Assembly: GCA_045537905.1 (NCBI GenBank)
Contig: JAZSQJ010000081.1
Span: 1-21,073 of the forward strand
Reading direction: 5' to 3'
Source: SIG636 sp045537905
Lineage (GTDB): Bacteria > Bacillota > Clostridia > Oscillospirales > CAG-382
Length of the DNA stretch: 21,073 bases
Positions 1-6,414 of this stretch are shown here, piece after piece (position 1 is the first letter of the stretch; each line of letters begins with the position of its first letter). Position numbers and translations under genes: made by a program. Below the pieces are notes generated by a model, which had not been told where the DNA came from, searched no databases, and saw only the letters and a list, made by a program, of their open reading frames with translations.

Positions 1-13
1 CCTACGGGTCACC

Positions 14-48
14 AAAAAAGCACTCGAACGCAGTTCGGGTGCTTTTTT
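14..48 (+). terminator. Intrinsic terminator of an upstream gene outside the window
   Basis: A 16-bp stem pairs 14-29 with 33-48 around a 3-nt loop, with one G-T pair at 24/38. The outer arms are A-rich on the left and T-rich on the right, so the hairpin can work on either strand. No gene in the window ends before it, so it most likely closes a gene lying to the left. Confidence 0.8.
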
Positions 49-50
49 AT

Positions 51-211
51 CCAATCCGAAGGATTGGTATGGAATCACGGCGAAGCCGTGTATGGAATCG
101 CCCCCAAGGGCGTATGGCATCATGCGGTACGCATGCATTTCCCACCCCTTCGGATTGATTCCATGCAGTCCGTTGGACTGATTCCATGCACGGCGAAGCC
201 GTGATTTTTTT
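51..211 (+). repeat. Array of six or more short hairpins separated by an 8-nt spacer that inverts half way
   Basis: Small perfect hairpins of 5-7 bp with 3-4 nt loops lie at 51-67, 76-90, 99-112, 121-135, 166-180 and 189-203. The first three are each followed by TATGGAAT or TATGGCAT (68-75, 91-98, 113-120). In the right half the spacer is the complement, ATTCCATG (158-165, 181-188). The hairpins at 76-90 and 189-203 are identical, and 52-62 is also complementary to 147-157, so the array can fold on itself as a branched structure. The last hairpin is followed by seven T residues and could terminate transcription. I do not recognise it as a named element. Confidence 0.75.
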
Positions 212-225
212 GAAAGGGAAAAGCT

Positions 226-578
226 ATGTCAAAAAATCCGTTGCTTGATTATTCCAGGAGTTGGCAATCAAGGTTGCAGAGCTTTGCAAAAACAATAAAA
301 TAGACTTCAACACCTCTTGCCAATTAAAAAGAGCTTCTTCCAGCGTTTTTGCTAATATTTCCGAGGCTCAATATCCCCAAAGTCTTGCGGATATGCTGTC
401 AAAGTTTGAGATTGCCAGAAAAGAATGTATGGAAACTGAAAGCTGGCTTAAGCTGATTTTTTCTTCCGATAGTATTGACGAAGAGGTTTTTAAGGATTAC
501 AGAAACCTTTGCGGAAGAATCCGTAGAATGCTGACAGCGTCCTGTATTACCATCGAAAACAAACTTAAAAGGAATTGA
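226..578 (+). pseudogene. Four-helix-bundle protein (23S rRNA intervening-sequence / Avd-like family), frameshifted
   Basis: The reading frame from ATG 226, preceded by GAAAGGGA, gives MSKNPLLDYSR and then runs into a stop. The remainder of the family continues in another frame from about 258, as ELAIKVAELCKNNK and onward to the TGA at 576-578. Restoring one G in the AGGAG at 256-260 (to AGGGAG) would join the two into an intact protein of about 117 aa, which is normal length for the family. Family signs are the NISEAQ motif and the segment ending ETESWLKLIF. Relatives are helical bundles found in rRNA intervening sequences, and a similar fold serves as Avd in diversity-generating retroelements, but no reverse transcriptase is present here. 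The gene follows the hairpin array directly. Either the gene is decayed or a base is missing from the assembly. Confidence 0.75.
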
Positions 579-583
579 TTTAT

Positions 584-617
584 GGGGTTGTCTCAAATGA
601 AAATTTGAGACAGCCCC
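584..617. repeat. Strong 15-bp palindrome without a T tract
   Basis: Positions 584-598 pair with 603-617 around a GAAA loop, with one G-T pair. The hairpin starts six bases after the four-helix-bundle stop codon. The sequence after it (AGTTAATATAATG) is not a T run, so it is a poor intrinsic terminator on the plus strand. It may be a repeat unit or a transcript-stabilising 3' end. Confidence 0.7.
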
Positions 618-636
618 AGTTAATATAATGTTGTTA

Positions 637-665
637 TTGACTAATTTAAGCGTAAAGAGTATAAT
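637..665 (+). promoter_or_regulatory. Sigma-A-type promoter of the MscS/MBL pair
   Basis: TTGACT at 637-642 and TATAAT at 660-665 are separated by exactly 17 nt. The start codon of the channel gene lies 33 nt downstream of the -10 box. Confidence 0.8.
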
Positions 666-697
666 ATAAGCAATTAATCAAAAAAGGAGAGATTTTT

Positions 698-1507
698 ATG
701 GATTGGCAAAAGGTTATTGATTTTTTGGTAGAGCTTGCTACCTCTCTGGGCGTAAGGCTTTTGGGTGCGGCAATTGTTCTCGGCGTAGGCGTTAAGCTTA
801 TAAAATGGCTAAAAAAGAAGCTTAAAAAGTCTGCTAAGATTCAGGCTTTGGAGGACAGCGTTGAGAGCTTTCTGTTCAGCTTGATAAACATCAGCCTTTA
901 CGCTTTGCTGTTTATCACCGTTGCTCTTATGCTGGGCGTGCCTGCAACCTCCTTCTTGGCTGTGCTGGCTTCCTGCGGTGTTGCCGTAGGTCTTGCCCTG
1001 CAGGGTGCTCTCAGCAACTTTGCTGGCGGTATTATGATACTTGTTTTCAAGCCCTTTAAGGTGGGCGACTATATCGCTACCCCCGATGCCTCCGGTACCG
1101 TTAAGGCGATAACCGTGGTGTACACCATTCTGGACACCCCCGACAACAAGGTTGTTACCATCCCCAACGGCACCCTTACCAACTCCGTTGTTGAAAACTA
1201 TTCTGCCCTGGATAAGCGTAGAGTTGATCTGGAGTTTAACGTAGACTACGATACCGACGTGGAGACTGTAAAGACCCTGCTGTTGGCTATAGCCGCAAAG
1301 CATCCCTTGGTTGTTTCCGAGCCTGAGCCTATGGCAAGGCTTTCCAAGCACGGCGACAGTGCCCTTGGCTTTACCCTCCGTGCCTGGTGTGCTACCGCCG
1401 ACTACTGGGACGTATACTTCGACCTGATCGAGGCGGTTAAGGCGGCCTTTGACAAGAAGGGTATAAAGATTCCTTACAACCAGCTGGACGTACACATTGA
1501 CAAGTAA
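698..1507 (+). CDS. mscS: Small-conductance mechanosensitive channel, MscS family
   Basis: A 269-aa inner-membrane channel that opens under membrane tension to release solutes during hypo-osmotic shock. Three hydrophobic helices can be placed at about residues 18-37, 58-80 and 87-118. The third, with GLALQGALSNFAGGIMILVF, is the glycine/alanine-rich pore helix typical of MscS. It is followed by KPFKVGDYI and the beta-domain signature VVTIPNGTLTNSVVENYS, then by an alpha/beta cytoplasmic domain ending near residue 265. The length is close to the E. coli protein (286 aa). The start at 698 has an AAGGAGAG ribosome binding site. A consensus promoter lies just upstream, and the lipoprotein gene begins one base after the stop, so the two are very likely co-transcribed. 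The family assignment is secure. Confidence 0.95.
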   Translation: MDWQKVIDFLVELATSLGVRLLGAAIVLGVGVKLIKWLKKKLKKSAKIQALEDSVESFLFSLINISLYALLFITVALMLGVPATSFLAVLASCGVAVGLALQGALSNFAGGIMILVFKPFKVGDYIATPDASGTVKAITVVYTILDTPDNKVVTIPNGTLTNSVVENYSALDKRRVDLEFNVDYDTDVETVKTLLLAIAAKHPLVVSEPEPMARLSKHGDSALGFTLRAWCATADYWDVYFDLIEAVKAAFDKKGIKIPYNQLDVHIDK

Positions 1508-1508
1508 A

Positions 1509-2477
1509 ATGAAAAAATTAAGCAAAGCTCTGTTTAGTCTGCTGCTTCTCCTTGCCGTTCTGTTTTGCGGCTGTGACAGACTTTACAAGCCCCCATTGGA
1601 GGACAGCAGCCTTCAGGTAAGCGCGGATAGCAGTGCGCCTGCAGAGGAAACTACCGAGGAGCCTTCTGAGGAGACCGCTGAGGAGACCTCTGGAGAAAGC
1701 CTTGACCTGCTCAGGGTGCATTTTCTTGACGTGGGGCAGGCGGATGCCGCCTTAGTTACCTGCGGTGAGGAGGCTATGCTGATAGACGGCGGCAACAGGG
1801 GCGACTCTTCCTTGCTGTTCAGCTATATCAGCGAGCAGGGGATAGATCACCTTGAATACGTGATAGCCACCCACCCTCACGAGGACCATATCGGCGGACT
1901 GCCCGGCGCCTTGAATGCGGCTACTGCAGGGACGGTGTACTCACCCGTTACCGAGTACGGCACGGACGTTTTTGCAAACCTTGTAAAGTATACGGAAAAG
2001 GCAGGGGCGGTTATGGAGGTGCCAAGGGCAGGGGATACCTTTGAGCTTGGCAGTGCCACGGTACAGATACTGGCTTGTAACGCAGGCAAGGAGACTAACG
2101 ACAGCTCCATAGTGCTGAGGATAAGCCACGGAGATAACTCCTTCCTGTTCACAGGGGATGCAGAGCGTGCCGCAGAGCAGTATATACTTAATTCGGGCTA
2201 CGATATAGCCAGCACGGTTTTGAAGGTGGGGCATCACGGCAGTGACAGCTCCACAAGCTACCTCTTTTTAAGGGAGGTTATGCCAAGGATTGCGGTTATA
2301 TCGGTAGGCGAGGGCAACAGCTATGGACACCCGGACGAGACGGTGTTAAGCCGCCTTGAGGACGCCGACGTTACGGTGTATCGCACCGACAGGGACGGCA
2401 CCGTGGTTATAGAAAGCGACGGATCCGGGGATGTAAAAATAGTCCCGACCGCAAAAACTTCACTAAAAGCATTTTAA
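1509..2477 (+). CDS. Secreted lipoprotein with ComEC/Rec2-type metallo-beta-lactamase domain
   Basis: The 322-aa product begins with a lipoprotein signal (KKLSKALFSLLLLLAVLFCGC), with Cys22 the likely lipidated residue. An acidic Glu/Ser/Thr-rich linker runs from about 35 to 65. The domain then shows the order found in the C-terminal part of the competence protein ComEC: HFLDVGQADA (71-80), IDGG, the metal-binding THPHEDHIGG with His122, His124, Asp126 and His127, TGD near 217, VGHHGS (240-245) and a late GHPDE. It therefore should be a zinc-dependent phosphodiesterase or nuclease on the outer face of the membrane; the substrate is unknown. There is no ComEC membrane domain, so it is not the DNA channel itself. 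The start at 1509 is chosen because the signal peptide begins there. A TTG at 1497 would overlap the channel gene, and neither start has a clear Shine-Dalgarno, which suggests translational coupling to mscS. Confidence 0.88.
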   Translation: MKKLSKALFSLLLLLAVLFCGCDRLYKPPLEDSSLQVSADSSAPAEETTEEPSEETAEETSGESLDLLRVHFLDVGQADAALVTCGEEAMLIDGGNRGDSSLLFSYISEQGIDHLEYVIATHPHEDHIGGLPGALNAATAGTVYSPVTEYGTDVFANLVKYTEKAGAVMEVPRAGDTFELGSATVQILACNAGKETNDSSIVLRISHGDNSFLFTGDAERAAEQYILNSGYDIASTVLKVGHHGSDSSTSYLFLREVMPRIAVISVGEGNSYGHPDETVLSRLEDADVTVYRTDRDGTVVIESDGSGDVKIVPTAKTSLKAF

Positions 2478-2479
2478 CG

Positions 2480-2535
2480 ACAATCACCTCCGAACAGTGC
2501 ACTCCCGGCCTGTTAGGAGGTGATTGTTTTTTTTA
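2480..2535 (+). terminator. Intrinsic terminator of the mscS-MBL operon
   Basis: An 18-bp stem with one mismatch pairs 2480-2497 with 2510-2527 and is followed by a run of T. It starts three bases after the lipoprotein stop codon. Confidence 0.92.
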
Positions 2536-2540
2536 TTCTC

Positions 2541-3240
2541 AAAGTCTAAGGCTTTGCGTTAATGAGACGGCATTTGCTTTCTTTGATTGTTATAACGGCG
2601 GGAGCAAGCCACCCGCCCGACGGTTTAACCGCCTCGTTTTATCGTAATTTGTTATGAACCTTGCAACCGTTTCGTGACGGTTTGCGTTCCGTCGGGGTTT
2701 TGTAAGTGAGGGACATATTAACCGTAGGGCGGGGGGTTACCTCCCGCCGTGTTGACGGTTAAGGATGGCGTGTTGTTTTTGATTGGGCGTAAGGGGTAGC
2801 ACCGTGTAGGGAACGGCGTCCTCGACGGTCCTAAGCGTTGCATATATGGGAGGCGTAACCCAAAACATAAAATACGTATCGTAAAAATTTGTTATGAAAA
2901 TATCCCGGGGGGCGTTTTCGTTAATCACGGAGGGTGAAATTTAACCGTTTCGTCTAGGACCGTCGAGGACGCCGGTCCCTACGAATTAACCGTTACGCCC
3001 CGTCACAATTTGCGGTGCCGTCCGAAGTGTCCGCCCCGTTTTATAATAATTTGCGGTGTTTTATTTATTCGTTGCCTCGGCGGGAGAAATCACCCCACCA
3101 CTCTCTTCGTTCGTGGCGAGGACCCCGAAGCCATCGCCCTACGGGTCTACCCCTCACACCCCTATCAAAAGCACACCGTTTCTGCACCCCTATTAGCACC
3201 CACACTTAGGGATAGCAAAAACAAATAAATCTGCAAAAAC
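2541..3240. repeat. Gene-free mosaic of palindromic and dispersed repeats
   Basis: No frame here looks coding. Recognisable pieces are: GGCGGG/CCCGCC hairpins at 2597-2617 and 2728-2748, each followed by a GACGGTT(T)AA stretch; an outer TTAACCGT/ACGGTTAA stem enclosing the second (2718-2762); a near-identical direct repeat at 2641-2658 and 2878-2898 (ATCGTAA...TTTGTTATGAA); a 27-nt inverted pair at 2807-2833 and 2955-2981 matching at 26 of 27 positions; and AATTTGCGGTG at 3007-3017 and 3050-3060. This resembles degraded copies of a palindromic intergenic repeat family. No transposase is present. Confidence 0.65.
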
Positions 3241-3241
3241 A

Positions 3242-3272
3242 CAAAAGCTCGGTTATGTAAACCGAGCTTTTG
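3242..3272 (-). terminator. Bidirectional terminator hairpin downstream of the metallophosphoesterase
   Basis: A 13-bp stem pairs 3242-3254 with 3260-3272. Reading on the minus strand it is followed by a T-rich run (TGTTTTTGC). It lies about 60 bases past the stop codon of the minus-strand gene. Confidence 0.8.
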
Positions 3273-3333
3273 TTACGTCAATTAATAATTTTGTTTTTTG
3301 CTTTATACGCTTTCGGGATGTAATTTACGTCCC

Positions 3334-5802
3334 TTATTCACCGATGGAGGCGGAGCCGGTGCAATGTCCCTTGATGAGTATAAAGTCTGCCGCACTGGGA
3401 GTGCCGTCTCCGTTAGCGTCTGCCGCTTTTTCGAAGGCCTCGCTAAGGGTTACGGTGCTGCTGATAAACTGCTTTGCTATTACGTAGTCAGCGGAGCTTA
3501 CCTCACCGTCGGAGGAAAGGTCACCGGGGATAACAACGGTTACCTCGTTAAGCACCTCGCCTGCGGTGTTTACGCGTCTTACCTTATAGCCTGTGCCCAC
3601 AACACCGGTATCTGCTACGGTAGCACCGCTTGCGTTTACAATAACTACGTCACAAGCAAACTGTTCCTTAACGGTTTTGCCGTTGGACAAGGGCTTCTTT
3701 GCCGTAAAGTACTTGGTATCCAGCTTGCACTTGGACTCTTCAACAAGCTCAAACTTTTCGGTAACGGGAAGAACCGTGTCGCCCCAAACCTCAATCTCAC
3801 CGAGAGAAAGACGGGTAGCGGGAGAGCCGGGCTTGGTAAAGCCTATGTGAACGTAGCCTGCCTTAATAGCCTTGTTAAAGGTAAGGGTAAGCATATAGTT
3901 GCTGCCGTTGATAGTGGAAACGGAGGAGCTGTAATCGCCCGTTACAACGTAGCCGCCGTCAACGTCGCTAACGCTTACTGCGTTAATAAGAGCGTCGCCG
4001 TAGAAGTTACCGTCGTTACGGTAAACGATGTTTATCTTGTTAAGGTATGCCGCCTGGGACAGCTTAAGCGTTACCTCGGGCTCGCCCTGGGACAGGAAGA
4101 AGGTTGCCCATTCCACGTTGGAGGAGCCGGGGTTGCTGTTGGCAGGCATAGTGTTGTTGTTAAGCTTACCGCTCATAAAGCTGCCGCCCTGGCTGGAGCC
4201 GTCGCCATAGTATTCATAGCTGTAGTAGGATGCACCGCCGGGATATACGGAGGTGGAGTACTTATACTGACCGTTTGTAAGGAAGTTGGTCTTTGCCAGA
4301 GGCAGACCGTCGCCGCTTGGGTCAGGTTCAGGCTCGGGATCGGGACTGGGGTTAGCGCCTGTATAGCCGTGGTTGGAGGGGTATACGTAGCCGGTGTCAC
4401 CGTAGTAGAAGCTGCTGTGACCCGTTACTGTACCCTGCTTCCAGCTGGGGTGGCTTGCACTGGAGCTATCCTCGAAATAAACAAACCTTGTGGTCATTTT
4501 ATCGGGACCTACGTTTATAATAATGGAAGTTTTATCCTTTGTAGAGCCGCTGTAGTCGTATCTGTAGTAGCTGGAAGCAACCCAAGAGGTCTTGAAGGTA
4601 ACAACGTCGGTAGAGGAGCCGCGCTCACCGTCGGAGGAGTCTGCAGCTATATAAACGGTAGCGTCAGGATTGCTTGCGCTGTAACCCGAGAGCATAGAGC
4701 CGTTATAGATGGGCTGGCTGCGCATATAAACGTGGTGGTCGCCTGCAAGAACAAGGTCAACGTGGTTCTTATCGCAGAAGTCTGCCCAATAGTTCCAGAA
4801 ATAGCTGTAAGTAGAGCCGCTGTACTTGGAGGTAGCGGGTCTGTGGTTTACAAGGGTGATGTACTTGTAAGAGCCCTTCATCTTGTCAACAACGCTTTGC
4901 GCCCAGGTTTCCTGTGCGGCAACGGATGCTTTAAGATAGTTAACGTAGATAAAGAGAACGTTGTTGTAAACGTAGTAGAATACGGTGCCCATCTCGTTAC
5001 CGGAGTTGTAGCCGTTAAGAGGATGGTTGAATATTACGGAGTTGTATGCACTGGAGGAGCTGGTGCCCGCCTTGTTCATATCGTCATGGTTGCCTATGCA
5101 GTTTGCGAAGGAATAGTTCTTGATCCAAGGCTGGTTAAGAACGTTCTGCCACTGACCGTAGTCAACGCCCCAGGCAACGATGTCGCCAACGGAAACGATA
5201 TGCTCAACGGGAGACCAGCCAAGCTGACCTGCCAGGGAGATACCTGCGTTGATAGCCTTGGTAGCCTGTGCCGCACGGTATACGCCGTAGTTCTTGTAAT
5301 ACTCGTGGAAGTCACCCGTTACGAGGAAGGACCAGTTGCTGCCGTCGTTAGCTGCGGTCTTAAAGTAATAGGTATCACTGTAAGCAGAGCCGTCGTATAT
5401 ACGGTACATATACTTGGTGTTGGGGGTAAGTCCTGTAAGGTTAACGTTGTAATCAAGGAAAGTCATAGACTGGGTAATGTTATTGCCCGCGTCATCCTTG
5501 GCAGCCTCGCCGTAAAAGGGGTTGGTGGAAGAGCTGGCGCCGTAGGACTTATAGCTGCCCTTGTTTGTCTTCGCCTTTGCCCAGGAGGTATCGTCAGTAG
5601 TGGTGTACTGAACGTAACAGCCCGTATAGCTGAGAGGAGTGTGGAAGCCCACGTTCATCTGGGTGCTGGCGTTTTCACCGGGGTTGGTTACTATCATTTT
5701 AATGTTAGTAGATGCCGCCTGTACAACGGCGCCGCCGAAGGCACTGGTAAGCCCTGCTACGCAAAGGGTAAGTGCCAAAAGGGACGTAAGTATTCTTTTC
5801 AT
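3334..5802 (-). CDS. Secreted calcineurin-like metallophosphoesterase with dockerin-type C-terminus
   Basis: The 822-aa product starts with a Sec signal peptide (1-30, ending VVQAA). Next come an Fn3-like N-terminal domain as in purple acid phosphatases (about 33-150), a metallophosphoesterase core (155-390), a Pro/Asp/Glu linker near 490-505, a discoidin-like galactose-binding domain (about 505-680, ending LSLGEIEVWG), a beta-rich module and a dockerin-type pair of calcium loops (762-822). Core motifs are GDFHE (Asp164, His166), GDIV (Asp207), GNHDD (Asn238, His239), NHRP (His320) and AGDHHVYMRS (His357). The GDxxY tyrosine of true purple acid phosphatases is absent (Ala210) and the first His of the usual GHxH is Asp355, so a phosphomonoesterase label is unsafe. 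The start has TAAGGAG eight bases upstream. It is monocistronic and divergent from the Dabb gene. Likely an extracellular phosphoesterase tethered to a cohesin or cell-surface partner. Confidence 0.9.
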   Translation of the reverse strand: MKRILTSLLALTLCVAGLTSAFGGAVVQAASTNIKMIVTNPGENASTQMNVGFHTPLSYTGCYVQYTTTDDTSWAKAKTNKGSYKSYGASSSTNPFYGEAAKDDAGNNITQSMTFLDYNVNLTGLTPNTKYMYRIYDGSAYSDTYYFKTAANDGSNWSFLVTGDFHEYYKNYGVYRAAQATKAINAGISLAGQLGWSPVEHIVSVGDIVAWGVDYGQWQNVLNQPWIKNYSFANCIGNHDDMNKAGTSSSSAYNSVIFNHPLNGYNSGNEMGTVFYYVYNNVLFIYVNYLKASVAAQETWAQSVVDKMKGSYKYITLVNHRPATSKYSGSTYSYFWNYWADFCDKNHVDLVLAGDHHVYMRSQPIYNGSMLSGYSASNPDATVYIAADSSDGERGSSTDVVTFKTSWVASSYYRYDYSGSTKDKTSIIINVGPDKMTTRFVYFEDSSSASHPSWKQGTVTGHSSFYYGDTGYVYPSNHGYTGANPSPDPEPEPDPSGDGLPLAKTNFLTNGQYKYSTSVYPGGASYYSYEYYGDGSSQGGSFMSGKLNNNTMPANSNPGSSNVEWATFFLSQGEPEVTLKLSQAAYLNKINIVYRNDGNFYGDALINAVSVSDVDGGYVVTGDYSSSVSTINGSNYMLTLTFNKAIKAGYVHIGFTKPGSPATRLSLGEIEVWGDTVLPVTEKFELVEESKCKLDTKYFTAKKPLSNGKTVKEQFACDVVIVNASGATVADTGVVGTGYKVRRVNTAGEVLNEVTVVIPGDLSSDGEVSSADYVIAKQFISSTVTLSEAFEKAADANGDGTPSAADFILIKGHCTGSASIGE

Positions 5803-5839
5803 TGCTTATCCTCCTTAATCAATACTTAATATATAGATA

Positions 5840-5869
5840 CTTTTACCATACTTTACGTATAAAAGTCAA
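5840..5869 (-). promoter_or_regulatory. Possible promoter of the metallophosphoesterase gene
   Basis: On the minus strand TTGACT (5869-5864) is followed after 18 nt by TAAAAG (5845-5840). The -35 box is good but the -10 box matches only four of six positions, and other spacings in this AT-rich stretch are possible. Confidence 0.35.
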
Positions 5870-5906
5870 TAGCTTGTCGTCAATTTTGTATATATGCAAT
5901 AAACAC

Positions 5907-5935
5907 TTGATTTTTATTTGTGAAAAAGGTATAAT
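5907..5935 (+). promoter_or_regulatory. Sigma-A-type promoter of the Dabb gene
   Basis: TTGATT (5907-5912) and TATAAT (5930-5935) are separated by 17 nt. The start codon lies 36 nt downstream. Confidence 0.75.
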
Positions 5936-5971
5936 AAATCATACTACATTTATATTACTTGGAGGACGACT

Positions 5972-6277
5972 ATGATACGCCACGTGGTTATGTTCAAATT
6001 TTTGGAAAGCGCCGAGGGTAGAACCAAGGCAGAAAACGTAAAGCTTACTGCAGATATGCTTCGTGCCCTGCAGGGAGAGGTGCCTACCTTGAAGGCGTCC
6101 TCCGTGCATATCGGTGCAGAGGGTGCCGACCCCACAAACTGCGACCTGCTTCTTATATCCGACTTTGACAGTCTTGAGGACCTTAACGCTTATATCGTGC
6201 ATCCCAAGCATAAGGACGTTGGTGCCTTTATGCGTCCTCTCAGAGAAAGCAGAGCCTGTGTGGATTTTGAAATATAG
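5972..6277 (+). CDS. Stress-responsive Dabb (dimeric alpha/beta barrel) protein
   Basis: This 101-aa protein opens with MIRHVVMFKF, the usual first strand of the Dabb family. It also has the family's central LLISDFDSLEDLNAYIVHP segment, with the conserved final His before a helix, and ends DFEI. It covers a single complete domain at typical length. Family members form dimeric ferredoxin-like barrels. Some are heat- or salt-induced plant proteins and others are small enzymes, and the bacterial ones are mostly of unknown function. TTGGAGGA precedes the ATG with good spacing. It has its own promoter, and the peptidase gene downstream has another, so it is probably a single-gene transcript. No catalytic role can be assigned from sequence alone. 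Confidence 0.88.
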   Translation: MIRHVVMFKFLESAEGRTKAENVKLTADMLRALQGEVPTLKASSVHIGAEGADPTNCDLLLISDFDSLEDLNAYIVHPKHKDVGAFMRPLRESRACVDFEI

Positions 6278-6351
6278 CCTTACCTTTTGTGCAGTTTTAA
6301 CATAGAATATGCGGCTTTTCAGTATGTTGTGCCAAAAATCGGTCACGGCTA

Positions 6352-6380
6352 TTGACAAGCCGCTTTATCTTTTATAAAAT
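6352..6380 (+). promoter_or_regulatory. Sigma-A-type promoter of the C39-like peptidase gene
   Basis: TTGACA (6352-6357) is a perfect -35 box, followed after 17 nt by TAAAAT (6375-6380). The start codon is 35 nt downstream. Confidence 0.75.
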
Positions 6381-6414
6381 AAAATGTATTAAATTTTGAT
6401 GAAGAGGTATTTTT

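Noticed and set aside
51..211. CRISPR array
   Set aside because: The regular units are 8-nt spacers between variable hairpins, far shorter than CRISPR repeats, and there are no cas genes.
226..617. Diversity-generating retroelement, from the Avd-like fold
   Set aside because: No reverse transcriptase, template repeat or variable repeat is visible in the window.
3010..3228. Short open frames (64-72 aa) in the repeat mosaic
   Set aside because: No ribosome binding site, and the sequence is composed of repeated palindromic units.
3298..5829. An 843-aa open frame on the plus strand over the metallophosphoesterase
   Set aside because: It lies antisense to a gene with a clear signal peptide, domains and ribosome binding site, and its translation has low-complexity Val/Ala/Gly-rich sequence with no family motifs. 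It is a by-product of codon usage.
6311..6363. GCGGCTT/AAGCCGC inverted repeat as a terminator after the Dabb gene
   Set aside because: A 7-bp stem with a 39-nt loop that overlaps the -35 box of the next promoter; probably chance.
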